64,000 nucleotides of DNA, from contig CAJVZH010000006.1 of NCBI GenBank assembly GCA_913020715.1, forward strand, positions 1-64,000. Direction: 5' to 3'. Both the position numbers and the translations under genes were made by a program. The notes beneath the pieces are model-generated. The model ran no database searches, was not told where the DNA came from, and saw only the letters and a list, made by a program, of their open reading frames with translations. Each line of letters opens with the position of its first letter. Position 1 is the stretch's first letter. The DNA comes from an uncultured Gammaproteobacteria bacterium. GTDB lineage: Bacteria; Pseudomonadota; Gammaproteobacteria; PS1; Pseudothioglobaceae. Shown piece after piece: positions 18,071 to 26,424 of the stretch.

Positions 18071-20350
18071 CTAGAGTTTGCAAACGCCATCAGCACAATC
18101 ATCATCGCCTGGCTTGGCATTGTTTTGCTCGTCTGTCGCACCATCACGAGTGGTGTGGTAATACAGTGTTTTAATGCCATACTTGTAAGCTTTAAGCAGG
18201 TCCATTAAGAACAACTTCATCGGCACTCTGCTGCCATCATATAGCGAAGGGTCGTAGTGAGTATTGGTTGAAATGGATTGATCAATAAACTTTTGCATAA
18301 TTGCACACAATTGCAGGTAGCCCTCGTTATCTTTAATATCCCAAAGCAATTCGTACTGCGATTTAAGGTTCTCAAAGTCTGGAACAATTTGCTTGAGGAT
18401 GCCGTCCTTTGATTGCTTAACCGAGACATAGCCTCTCGGTGGCTCAATGCCGTTGGTTGAATTGGAGATTTGTGAAGAGCTTTCACAAGGCATAAGCGCT
18501 GTTAAGGTGGAGTTTCTCAGGCCAGTTTTGACAATTTCAGTTCTTAATGTTGCCCAGTCAAGTTTTAATTCTGGCGAGCAAAATGCATCGATATCTTTTT
18601 TATAGCTATCGATCGGCATAATGCCTTTGGCGTATTGCGTCTCAGGGAACAGTGGACAAGCACCCAATTCTTTAGCCAGTTTATTGGATGCTTTCAATGA
18701 GTAATATTGCAGCGCCTCAAAAGTATCGTGAATCAATCGGTTGCCAGATCCGTCGGAGTACTTCACCCCATTTTTTGCCAAATAATAAGCCAAATTGGTC
18801 ACACCAATACCGAGGGTGCGTCTATTTTTACTGGCAATTTCAGCGGATTTAATTGGATAGTCTTGGTAGTCAAGAAGTGAGTCCAGCGATCTTACAATAA
18901 TCTCCGTAATTCCTTCTAATTCGTCGAGGTTTTCGAGAGCACCTAAATTAACTGCAGACAGGGTGCATAGAGCAATCTCACCCTCCTCGTCTTGAACCGA
19001 GAACAGTGGCTTAGTTGGCAATGTAATTTCCATACACAAATTGGATTGTCTAACAGGTGCCACAGCAGGGTCAAAGGCGCCATGGGTGTTGCAGTGGTCA
19101 ACATTTTGCAAGTAAATACGCCCTGTATTGGCGCGCTCCTGCATAAATTTTGCAAATAATTCTCGTGCCTTTATGCTGCGTTTGCGAATGCTGTCGTCTT
19201 GTTCGTATTTTTCGTAAAGCGTTTTGAACTCATCTTGATCGGCAAAAAAAGCATCGTACAAGCCTGGTGCATCATGGGGCGAGAAAAGAGTGATGTCACT
19301 ATCGGCCAAGAATCGTTGATACATGAGCCCGTTGAATTGGACGCCGTAATCCAGATGCCTAATGCGGTTTTCATCGGTACCCGTGTTGTTTTTAAGGACC
19401 AGAAGTTCTTCAACCTCCAGATGCCATAGAGGGTAGAAAAGGGTGGCAGCGCCACCACGAACGCCACCCTGAGAGCACGACTTAACTGCAGTATGGAAGT
19501 GTTTGAAAAAAGGGATGCAACCAGTATGCGTTGCTTCACCACCACGAATAGGGCTGCCTAGCGCTCTAATGCGGCCACCATTGATACCAATACCAGCTCT
19601 TTGGGAAACATATTTAACAATTGCACCGGATGCGGCGCTGATGGAATCAAGATCGTCGTCAGCCTCAATTAATACACAAGATGAAAATTGCCTTGTCGGT
19701 GTGCGTACGCCGGCCATAATTGGTGTGGGTAGAGAGATTTTGAAAGTGCTTGTAGCGTCATAAAAGCGCTTAACAATGTCCATTCTTTCACTCTTATCAT
19801 ACTCTTGAAAAAGGCACATGCCAACGAGAATGTAGAGAAATTGAGGGCTTTCATAGACCTCACCAGTGACACGGTTTTGCACGAGGTATTTACCCTCGAG
19901 TTGCTTAACCGCAGCGTAGCTGAAGCTCATGTCGCGCCAATGATCAACATACGAGTCAAGCTCTTCGATTTCGGTTTTGCTGTATTTGGCAAGAATGTCC
20001 TTGTCGTAAATACCAAGCTCGGTATACTTTTTTATTTGGTCGAATAAAGAGGGTGGCGTGAATTGTTGAAATGCTTTTTTGCGAAGGTGAAAAATAGCTA
20101 AACGAGCTGCTAAATATTGGTAGTCAGGAGTTTCTGTCGAGATTAGATCGGCAGCCGACTTAATGATTGTCTCGTGAATGTCCTCGGTCTTGATGCCATC
20201 AAAAAAAGCCAGTTGTGCATTGATTTCGACTTGGGAGACAGAAACACCCTCTAAATCCTGAGAGGCCCAGTGCACAACGCGATGAATTTTTTCCATGTCA
20301 ATGGACTCTTGCTTACCATTGCGCTTGGTGACTTTGATGTCTTCGGTCAA
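18071..20350 (-). CDS. nrdA: Ribonucleoside-diphosphate reductase class Ia, alpha subunit
   Basis: Reduces ribonucleoside diphosphates to deoxyribonucleotides. 759 residues: an N-terminal ATP-cone (about 1-95) for dATP control, then the barrel with SSCVLI, the NLCMEITLP active-site block, the paired radical-path tyrosines in KTLYYHTTRDG, and the C-terminal redox pair in DDDCADGVCKL. The start is TTG at 20350, chosen because AGGAGA sits 6 bases upstream and the next ATG would cut off the ATP-cone. Expression is probably repressed by NrdR through the two boxes just upstream. Confidence 0.97.
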   Translation of the reverse strand: MTEDIKVTKRNGKQESIDMEKIHRVVHWASQDLEGVSVSQVEINAQLAFFDGIKTEDIHETIIKSAADLISTETPDYQYLAARLAIFHLRKKAFQQFTPPSLFDQIKKYTELGIYDKDILAKYSKTEIEELDSYVDHWRDMSFSYAAVKQLEGKYLVQNRVTGEVYESPQFLYILVGMCLFQEYDKSERMDIVKRFYDATSTFKISLPTPIMAGVRTPTRQFSSCVLIEADDDLDSISAASGAIVKYVSQRAGIGINGGRIRALGSPIRGGEATHTGCIPFFKHFHTAVKSCSQGGVRGGAATLFYPLWHLEVEELLVLKNNTGTDENRIRHLDYGVQFNGLMYQRFLADSDITLFSPHDAPGLYDAFFADQDEFKTLYEKYEQDDSIRKRSIKARELFAKFMQERANTGRIYLQNVDHCNTHGAFDPAVAPVRQSNLCMEITLPTKPLFSVQDEEGEIALCTLSAVNLGALENLDELEGITEIIVRSLDSLLDYQDYPIKSAEIASKNRRTLGIGVTNLAYYLAKNGVKYSDGSGNRLIHDTFEALQYYSLKASNKLAKELGACPLFPETQYAKGIMPIDSYKKDIDAFCSPELKLDWATLRTEIVKTGLRNSTLTALMPCESSSQISNSTNGIEPPRGYVSVKQSKDGILKQIVPDFENLKSQYELLWDIKDNEGYLQLCAIMQKFIDQSISTNTHYDPSLYDGSRVPMKLFLMDLLKAYKYGIKTLYYHTTRDGATDEQNNAKPGDDDCADGVCKL

Positions 20351-20368
20351 ATCGATCTCCTGATTAAA

Positions 20369-20384
20369 ACACTACATTTAGTGT
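20369..20384 (-). promoter_or_regulatory. NrdR box, nrdA-proximal
   Basis: The 16-base near-palindrome ACACTACATTTAGTGT matches the NrdR box pattern acaCwAtATaTwGtgt. It lies 19 bases before the nrdA TTG start. Its partner begins 32 bases further upstream, i.e. three helical turns, which is the usual spacing of NrdR box pairs. Confidence 0.88.
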
Positions 20385-20400
20385 TTGATTTAATTAATGT

Positions 20401-20416
20401 ACACTAAATATAGTGT
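20401..20416 (-). promoter_or_regulatory. NrdR box, nrdA-distal
   Basis: ACACTAAATATAGTGT is an almost perfect palindrome matching the NrdR consensus. A possible promoter on the minus strand (TTGAAA, 16 bases, TACATT) overlaps this box, so NrdR binding would block RNA polymerase. The nrdR gene itself is not in this window. Confidence 0.9.
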
Positions 20417-20711
20417 ATTTCAACTATTTTCGCAAGAGGCCTTTATCCCTAAAAATGGTTCGAAGTAAGCTAACTAGTTGATATGACAAGCTTATCTAGG
20501 AGTAAATATTTTTATATTTTTTTATGACAGCGGCGTAGTGAATAACAGAAAACAAAATGCCGGGTTTGAATAGAATTGCATATTAATTAGATGCTGAACA
20601 TCCTATTAATCAGTTATATGTAAAGTATTTTTTTATCGCCACCACTAATTTTTGGCGCTGATTGAGTTGGTTGGTAGATCTACCTGCCGTTGTATTTGAT
20701 TGGTGATTTTG
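20417..20711. other. Intergenic region between nrdA and the patatin gene
   Basis: About 295 bases, AT-rich, with several short T runs. I see no gene, tRNA or strong intrinsic terminator. A short CGCCA/TGGCG inverted repeat near 20638-20659 follows the patatin gene but lacks a T tail on that strand. Confidence 0.5.
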
Positions 20712-21734
20712 TCATGTGGAGTATGATGAATTTTCAATTAATTGCTGAGCAAAAAATTTGATCGCTGGCTTATTGTTTTGAACGATTTTCATGCCCAAAT
20801 GATAAAGACAATCTAAATACTCTTTAGAGGTGTTGTCAAGGCTGCTTTTATCGGTGTCGCTAAAAAATGTATTAAGTCTTAAGTAGTTCGGATTTTTGTC
20901 ATACACGGCACTTAGTTGATAATGGCTTGCATCCGCAACCGCATTAGCAAAAAGATTACCCGCAGGTTCTCGCCATTCCAGGGCCCCCCAATTTTGAGTA
21001 CTATCGCAGTCAAGATGCGTACCCTGTTTACCAGTACCAAGAGAGAGCATCATTGTATCTTTTGCGTGTAATTTTGGATTATGATATCGAAATTCAGCGT
21101 AGGCTGATAGAGCAGGATTGTTGGCAAATATACCGCCATCAATAAAGCAACGCTGCCTAGAATTATCAACGGTTGATATTTGCACTGGTGGAAAGTAAGT
21201 GATCGCTGATGTGGCGGATCGTAGCGCATCTTTCAGAAAGTAATTATGTCTAGCACTTACTTGGGCTTTTTGCTGGCGAAAAAAATAGTTCTTACCTCTG
21301 GTTAAGTCGTAAACAGGTATAAGGGTTGGCTTGAGAAGATTTTTAAGCTCTGTCTTGGGGAAGTGTTGTTGAAATACAGACTCAATGCCTTCTGCACTGT
21401 ATTTGACATTCAGTAATCCTGCTACGGATTTAATGTCTTGGAGAAGTGAGTCTTGAAATATGATTTCAGCATTATCAAAGTATAGCTCAATAATTTCTTT
21501 AGCACTGTAAGTAGGGCGGTTATTTTTGTCAGGTGCAAGTAAGCCGGCAACAATCATCGACCCGGTACTGGCGCCTGCAAATAGATCGAAATAGTCAGCT
21601 ATCCGAGCAGCTGGGTTACCAGACAAATGCTGAAGAGTTTCTTCCAGATGACTCAAAACAACAGCAGGTACGATACCTCTAATACCGCCACCATCGATGG
21701 ATAAAATCCTGGTTATGTTGCCGTTACTCTTCAT
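20712..21734 (-). CDS. Patatin-like phospholipase
   Basis: A 340-residue patatin-type lipid acyl hydrolase. The full catalytic set is visible: oxyanion loop DGGGIRG (14-20), nucleophile Ser56 in GASTG, and the catalytic Asp199 in FIDGG. It resembles plant-patatin-type bacterial lipases and lacks a signal peptide or membrane segment, so it is probably cytoplasmic. Such proteins serve in lipid turnover, as secreted effectors, or as nucleotide-activated effectors of anti-phage systems. No cyclase or sensor gene is adjacent here, so a defence role is not supported. Neighbours are unrelated and intergenic gaps are wide, consistent with an accessory gene. Confidence 0.88.
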   Translation of the reverse strand: MKSNGNITRILSIDGGGIRGIVPAVVLSHLEETLQHLSGNPAARIADYFDLFAGASTGSMIVAGLLAPDKNNRPTYSAKEIIELYFDNAEIIFQDSLLQDIKSVAGLLNVKYSAEGIESVFQQHFPKTELKNLLKPTLIPVYDLTRGKNYFFRQQKAQVSARHNYFLKDALRSATSAITYFPPVQISTVDNSRQRCFIDGGIFANNPALSAYAEFRYHNPKLHAKDTMMLSLGTGKQGTHLDCDSTQNWGALEWREPAGNLFANAVADASHYQLSAVYDKNPNYLRLNTFFSDTDKSSLDNTSKEYLDCLYHLGMKIVQNNKPAIKFFAQQLIENSSYST

Positions 21735-21852
21735 CTTTACAAGGGTTTCAAGTTAAAACATATCATAACCGAGAGAGCTAAGAAAATCAGACAATTACAG
21801 TTATTTAGAGAAGAGGGCGTCTGCGATTGAAGCTAATAAACGTTTATTTTGC

Positions 21853-22746
21853 TTATGCGCTTACCTTGCGTCGAGATAAGACGACACCGGCAATGATAAG
21901 TAGTAGAGCCAGAATGTCATGCCACATTACAATTTCGCCCAGAACAAGCGCCCCAGAAAAATAAGCAACAACAGGTATGACATAATTAATGTTAGATAAG
22001 AACGTAGCGCCTGCGCGGTTAATAATGTGGAAATATAGTAGCATTGCTATTGCTGTAGGCAAAATACCAAGCAGTACAATGCTAAAACCACTAATAAGAG
22101 GTGTCTCATATACACTAAAATCAAACATACTTGGCCACAGAAAAATACTTACAAGGCTCGCACATATCAAGGTTCCTGCGCTGGCAACAATGGGATCGTA
22201 CACAGGTAGGCGTTTCGTAAAAATCGTACCAATTGCGTAGCAACAAGCTGCTGCTAAAACAAGCAAACAACCAACGATTGAGCTTGAAGAGCTCATCAGG
22301 GTTGGTACAAGAATAAATGCAACACCAGAAATGCCTATAACAAATCCCATTAATTTAAATCGATTCAAACATTCATCGACTAGAAACATATGGGCCAATA
22401 CGAGGGTCACAAGCGGCATAATGGCCATTAAGAGGCCAGCCATGCCAGATGAGATGGTTGTCTGTCCAACTGCAATCATCCAAAAGGGTAAAAGATTTGC
22501 AACAACAGCAATAATAAGAAAATGTAGCCAAGAGGGACCAAGGCCAGGTAGTCGTTTTCCGTGGACAATTAAGACAATAATCATCACAATCGCTCCAATA
22601 CAAAGTCGAATTCCAGCAACCTGTTCTGGGTTGAAAAATAGCAAACTACGATTGATAAGTAGAAAGGAAGTGCCCCAAATCAAAATCAAGGCTCCCAGCA
22701 TTAAAGAGTTAGTTGTATTAAAGCTTAAAAAAGACTTGAGGGTCAT
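21853..22746 (-). CDS. EamA/DMT-family transporter
   Basis: A 297-residue inner-membrane protein with ten predicted hydrophobic segments in two EamA repeats, the drug/metabolite transporter fold (amino-acid or metabolite export in characterised members). Repeat signatures include the early LIWGTSFLLINRSL and the later inter-repeat SGVAFIL. The C-terminus ends in a short positive tail (LSRRKVSA). Substrate cannot be told from sequence. Single-gene unit. Confidence 0.88.
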   Translation of the reverse strand: MTLKSFLSFNTTNSLMLGALILIWGTSFLLINRSLLFFNPEQVAGIRLCIGAIVMIIVLIVHGKRLPGLGPSWLHFLIIAVVANLLPFWMIAVGQTTISSGMAGLLMAIMPLVTLVLAHMFLVDECLNRFKLMGFVIGISGVAFILVPTLMSSSSSIVGCLLVLAAACCYAIGTIFTKRLPVYDPIVASAGTLICASLVSIFLWPSMFDFSVYETPLISGFSIVLLGILPTAIAMLLYFHIINRAGATFLSNINYVIPVVAYFSGALVLGEIVMWHDILALLLIIAGVVLSRRKVSA

Positions 22747-22899
22747 TTACTACATCAAACTAATATCAGATCTATCAGTTTACACAAAAGTTAATAATAA
22801 GTTGGGTGGACAGCAAAATGGTTAACTGATGTACAACAAGGGATGATTAGTATTATTTAACATAATATAAATTATGCGAAGTAATTATTGGCGTTAAAA

Positions 22900-23625
22900 C
22901 TAGCGCTTATTGCTGTAACCAAACCAAAGTGGCCAATACCCCACATGCATGATTTTTCGAACAGGGGTTTTAATAACTATTAAAAGCAAGGCTATTGAAA
23001 TCAGACACCACACAGCGGCTTGCTCATGCATGCTTTCTGTTAGAAGGTATGCGATAGTTGGGCCCATAAGTATGTGGTACAAGGTAAAGCGCCAAGAGCC
23101 GTACAGTATTGGTAAGAAAAAAGCTGCCAACACATACGACAAGCCAGTAATTTGAAAAAAACCAAAATTCCAATAATCAATCAAATTTAGAGGTAACTCC
23201 CAAGCAATGTGCCAGGAGCCAGAAACTGAGCATAAGCGCTCACTGCACAGGCTTCCCACGCAGGAGCCCGACCATGAGAATGGGTACGAGGCTAATATCA
23301 TGTAGATCGCAACAGCAAAACAAAATGCATAGACCGGTATTGAGATTTTTCGCCGAATCTCGTCTGGAATAAAGTACATCGAGATCGCATTAATAAAAAA
23401 CGGCTAAAAAGCAATGTGCAGGTAACCTAGTAAAGTTGCAATTTGGTTTGATGGACTGGAACAGTCGTCAATAACAGTGTAAGTGAAAGCCTGTAAGAGC
23501 TCCATAGAAGAGAAATAGCCAAGTGTTATCCACAAGACTGCCGGCTCTTTTTTATAAGCTGCGTAAGCGGTAGTTGCTATACCAACAACGGCTAGTGCGG
23601 TTGACGCCTCTCCACTCCAGCACAT
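22900..23625 (-). pseudogene. DUF5765-family membrane protein interrupted by an in-frame amber codon
   Basis: From the ATG at 23625 the frame reads MCWSGEAS... to LGYLHIAF, then a TAG at 23404-23406. It continues in the same frame as PFFINAISMYFIPDEIRRK to the stop at 22900. Together the 73- and 167-residue parts make one protein of about 240 residues with several membrane segments, as expected for the DUF5765 family. From memory of that family this position is usually glutamine (HIAFQPF), so a single CAG to TAG change explains the break. A reinitiation ATG exists at 23379. Function of the family is unknown. It could be a recent pseudogene, a suppressed amber codon, or a sequencing error. Confidence 0.8.
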
Positions 23626-23708
23626 AAGTTACAAGCTTATATATAACAAGATCATAACAAGCAGTCTACACCAAAGTAAGGACCAGTATTAACTATAGTA
23701 TTCTTTTA

Positions 23709-24731
23709 CTAGAGTTGTTCTTGAATCAGCTTTAAGAGAAAATCAACATGCAGTTTTTGCATATTTAGAGCTGGAATGTAATGAAACTTTGAACCGCCGT
23801 TTTCGAGGTATATCTCTCGATTCTCCATATCAATCTCTTCAAGGGTTTCCAAGCAATCCACGGGAAAACCTGGACACACCACTTGCACATGAGGGGTGCC
23901 AATGGAGCCAAGATTTGCAAGAATATCACTTATATTTGGTCCAATCCACTTTTCTCTGCCAAAAATAGATTGAAAGCAGATTTCATAATCATTGTTATTA
24001 AGTTGCAGCTTTTCGACTAATAGCTGCGCTGTCGTTTGGCAGTGTTCATAATAGCAATCGCCTTTATTAACATAGCGCTGTGGAATGCTATGATAGGAGA
24101 TTAGCAGTTTGTCTGGCACGCCATTTAGGTTCTGAAATTGTGTAATAGAAGCCGCTAAAGTGTCGATGTAGGCATTGTTGCTATGATAATCATTTATCAA
24201 CAAAATCTCCGGCACATCTTGCCATTTATTAGTGATTTCGGAGATCTCATAAAAAGTGGAAGCGGTCGTGGTTTTTGAATATTGAGGGTAGAGAGGGAGT
24301 ACAATAATTTCATCGCAACCCTTACCTCTTAACTCCTCTAAAGCACTTGATATACAAGGGTTTCCGTAGCGCATTCCCAAGGCAAATTCAAACTTGTTGT
24401 CTACAGAAAAATGGTGTTTTTTAAGTTGCTCCAGGAGGTCTTGACAAAGCAAAATAAGTGGCGCCTTGTCTTCTGGATCGCCCCATACTTTTTGGTATTT
24501 TTTGGCGGATTTAGCAGGTCGAATATTTAGAATAACAAGGTGCAATATGCACAGCCAGATAAGACGATTAGGCGGCGGCTGAATGACAAACTTATCGGAC
24601 AAGAATTGTCCTAGATATTTCCTTAAGGCGCTCTTAGTTGGGGCGTCAGGTGAGCCCAAATTGGTAATTAAAACGCCTATCTTATTCGAGCTTTTTTGTA
24701 AAAAAGAATTTTCAATTAAATGATCGGGCAT
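23709..24731 (-). CDS. hemH: Ferrochelatase
   Basis: Inserts ferrous iron into protoporphyrin IX, the last step of protohaem synthesis. 340 residues. Conserved blocks: VLITNLGSPDAPT at the N-terminus, LPLYPQYS, the metal-site histidine in LLISYHSIPQRY, and the C-terminal VVCPGFPVDCLETLEEI with the catalytic Glu. It has a good promoter upstream (24768-24796) and appears to be a single-gene unit. Confidence 0.96.
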   Translation of the reverse strand: MPDHLIENSFLQKSSNKIGVLITNLGSPDAPTKSALRKYLGQFLSDKFVIQPPPNRLIWLCILHLVILNIRPAKSAKKYQKVWGDPEDKAPLILLCQDLLEQLKKHHFSVDNKFEFALGMRYGNPCISSALEELRGKGCDEIIVLPLYPQYSKTTTASTFYEISEITNKWQDVPEILLINDYHSNNAYIDTLAASITQFQNLNGVPDKLLISYHSIPQRYVNKGDCYYEHCQTTAQLLVEKLQLNNNDYEICFQSIFGREKWIGPNISDILANLGSIGTPHVQVVCPGFPVDCLETLEEIDMENREIYLENGGSKFHYIPALNMQKLHVDFLLKLIQEQL

Positions 24732-24767
24732 TTTGCGACGTTATAAAAAAATAGTAAATTTTGTTAA

Positions 24768-24796
24768 ATTATAGTCTGAAGATGCAAAGCAGACAA
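24768..24796 (-). promoter_or_regulatory. Sigma-70 promoter of hemH
   Basis: On the minus strand, TTGTCT (-35, 24796-24791) and TATAAT (-10, 24773-24768) are separated by 17 bases and lie 37 bases before the hemH ATG. This is the best canonical promoter in the window. Confidence 0.7.
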
Positions 24797-25022
24797 ATAA
24801 GCGAGCAAATAGGGTAATAATAGTAAAAATAACAAGAGAATATCAATAAATTATATATAAATCAAAGACTTAGGTGGTAATTGTCAAATTTTGCGAAAAA
24901 GAGGAGATTGTTGCGTTAGTCATATTAGTTGTTAAGTTTATTAAAAAAATTGAAAATACAAGTAATATGGGGGTTGGTCGATGAAAAATGTCTTTTTGAG
25001 CTAAAATTAGCCAACAAACAGC
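24797..25022. other. AT-rich intergenic region
   Basis: Together with the hemH promoter this leaves about 290 bases between hemH and the next gene. I see no coding frame, RNA gene or hairpin terminator in it. Confidence 0.45.
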
Positions 25023-25421
25023 TTAAACCTTGACTCTGCGTCGAACAAATAAATTGGTTAGGCGGTATTTCTGATTTGGACTTTTTGGTTTTTCAGGAAT
25101 TGTTAATTCAAGAAAGCCACTTTCAATTAATGGCCTGATAATAACGTTCTTAAATTTTGATTTATTTGTCCTCTTTAATATTTTCATTAACTCTAATGCA
25201 CTACTTTCATCTTTGCATTTTTTTAAGATTTTAAGATGGTCACTACTTAGTCCCAACTTAGTCCCGTTGTCTACAAAATCATTGCCAGAATCATATGTAA
25301 ATGACATCTGCTCTGCCTCTTGCCCTATCACCTGGTTTCTCTTAATCTCTTTTGTCCAGTCTCCAGGTGGGGTGATTTCTACTTCTGTAACAGCCTCTTC
25401 TTTTTTAAATAAATTAAACAT
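25023..25421 (-). CDS. Hypothetical protein with a C-terminal winged-helix-like domain
   Basis: Not recognised as a named protein. The 132 residues begin with a Lys/Glu-rich, probably disordered segment (1-55). Residues 60-132 look like a winged helix: helices around DHLKILKKC and SALELMKIL, a recognition-helix-like KFKNVIIRPLIESGFLEL, and a wing ending TIPEKPKSPNQKYRLT. That last pattern is like the wing of the C-terminal winged helix of Fic-type and AlbA/AAA_4 regulators. The protein could be a DNA-binding remnant or stand-alone module. It stands alone between hemH and the aap operon, so context gives no role. Confidence 0.6.
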   Translation of the reverse strand: MFNLFKKEEAVTEVEITPPGDWTKEIKRNQVIGQEAEQMSFTYDSGNDFVDNGTKLGLSSDHLKILKKCKDESSALELMKILKRTNKSKFKNVIIRPLIESGFLELTIPEKPKSPNQKYRLTNLFVRRRVKV

Positions 25422-25496
25422 ATTGGTTGATTATGACAAATGAATATTGTGGTATTGAAATAAATTATAGCTTATTAGTAATAATTAAGTCTTGGC

Positions 25497-25610
25497 TTAT
25501 CCTTGAATGCCGTGCATAGGCCGTGCTTTAAGTTCATTTGGGGTAATTAAATATCCTGTTCCACTGGCTTTAACCCATTTCGGATTGTGTTTTGACGAAA
25601 AAAATGCCAC
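25497..25610 (-). CDS. Possible 37-residue small protein or gene remnant
   Basis: A short minus-strand frame missed by length cut-offs. From GTG at 25610 it encodes a 37-residue product starting MAFFSSKHNPKW, with GTGYLITPNELKARP in the middle and ending MHGIQG. Composition (Trp, Gly-Thr-Gly-Tyr, balanced charges) looks protein-like rather than random, and the other frames here are full of stops. Against it: there is no ribosome site, and the start lies inside the terminator hairpin after aapP. It may be the 3' remnant of a lost gene. Confidence 0.3.
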   Translation of the reverse strand: MAFFSSKHNPKWVKASGTGYLITPNELKARPMHGIQG

Positions 25611-25625
25611 TATAGGGTGGCATTT
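25598..25625 (-). terminator. Intrinsic terminator after aapP
   Basis: On the minus strand a perfect 9-base stem AAATGCCAC / GTGGCATTT with a 6-base loop is followed by seven U residues. It lies 32 bases after the aapP stop and ends the Aap transporter operon. Confidence 0.88.
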
Positions 25626-25657
25626 AATTGATTGTTAGACCTGTAGGTCTCCTGGGT

Positions 25658-26413
25658 TTAATGCGTTAGAATTTGATCCAAGAAGAGCTTTAAACGATCC
25701 GACTCGGGGTGATGGAAGAAGGTTTCTGGGTCATTTTCTTCAACGATTTGCCCTTCGTCCATAAAGATAATCCGTTGTGCCACCTTGCGTGCAAAGCCCA
25801 TCTCGTGTGTTACACAGATCATGGTGATGCCCTCTTTAGCTAATTCAATCATTACGTCTAACACTTCAGAGATCATTTCTGGGTCGAGCGCTGATGTTGG
25901 TTCATCAAAAAGCATAATCTTTGGCGACGTGCATAGTGATCTAGCGATCGCTACTCGCTGCTGTTGGCCACCACTAAGCTGATTGGGGTACTTCTCTGCC
26001 TGATCCTTAATGCCCACCCTGTCGAGCAATTTTAGAGCTTTTTCGCGCGCCTCTTCCTTGCTCTCGTTGTGCACCCAGATTGGTGCCAGAGTGAGGTTAT
26101 CAATAATACTTAAATGAGGAAACAAGTTAAAGTGCTGAAAGACCATAGAGACCTCACTGCGAACACTTCTAATTTTAGCAACGTCATCAGTTAGCTGCGT
26201 TCCATTAACGATAATTTCACCTTCTTGAAATTTTTCCAAAAAGTTAACACATCGTATTAGGGTTGATTTACCACTGCCAGATGGTCCACAGACGACAATG
26301 ATTTCACCCTCTTTGATGTTTAGATTGATATTTTTAAGTGCATGAAACTCACCATACCACTTGTTTAGATTGTTAATTTGGATAATGTTTGCGTTGTTGT
26401 TTTCTGTTTTCAT
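25658..26413 (-). CDS. aapP: Amino-acid ABC transporter ATP-binding protein (AapP/GlnQ type)
   Basis: ATPase energising polar amino-acid uptake. 251 residues with Walker [11 protein letters not shown]-loop [11 protein letters not shown], signature [15 protein letters not shown] and Walker [14 protein letters not shown], then the switch histidine in CVTHEMGFA. Last gene of the operon whose two long permeases match AapQ and AapM in length and arrangement. A terminator follows. Confidence 0.92.
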   Translation of the reverse strand: MKTENNNANIIQINNLNKWYGEFHALKNINLNIKEGEIIVVCGPSGSGKSTLIRCVNFLEKFQEGEIIVNGTQLTDDVAKIRSVRSEVSMVFQHFNLFPHLSIIDNLTLAPIWVHNESKEEAREKALKLLDRVGIKDQAEKYPNQLSGGQQQRVAIARSLCTSPKIMLFDEPTSALDPEMISEVLDVMIELAKEGITMICVTHEMGFARKVAQRIIFMDEGQIVEENDPETFFHHPESDRLKLFLDQILTH

Positions 26414-26424
26414 CTTAAACCTTG

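Noticed and set aside
20712-21734. Patatin gene as the effector of a CBASS-type defence system
   Set aside because: No nucleotidyltransferase, HORMA/TRIP13 or ubiquitin-like gene is adjacent.
25497-25657. tRNA or riboswitch in the gap between the aap operon and the winged-helix gene
   Set aside because: No cloverleaf or known aptamer pattern; the only structure is the aapP terminator hairpin.
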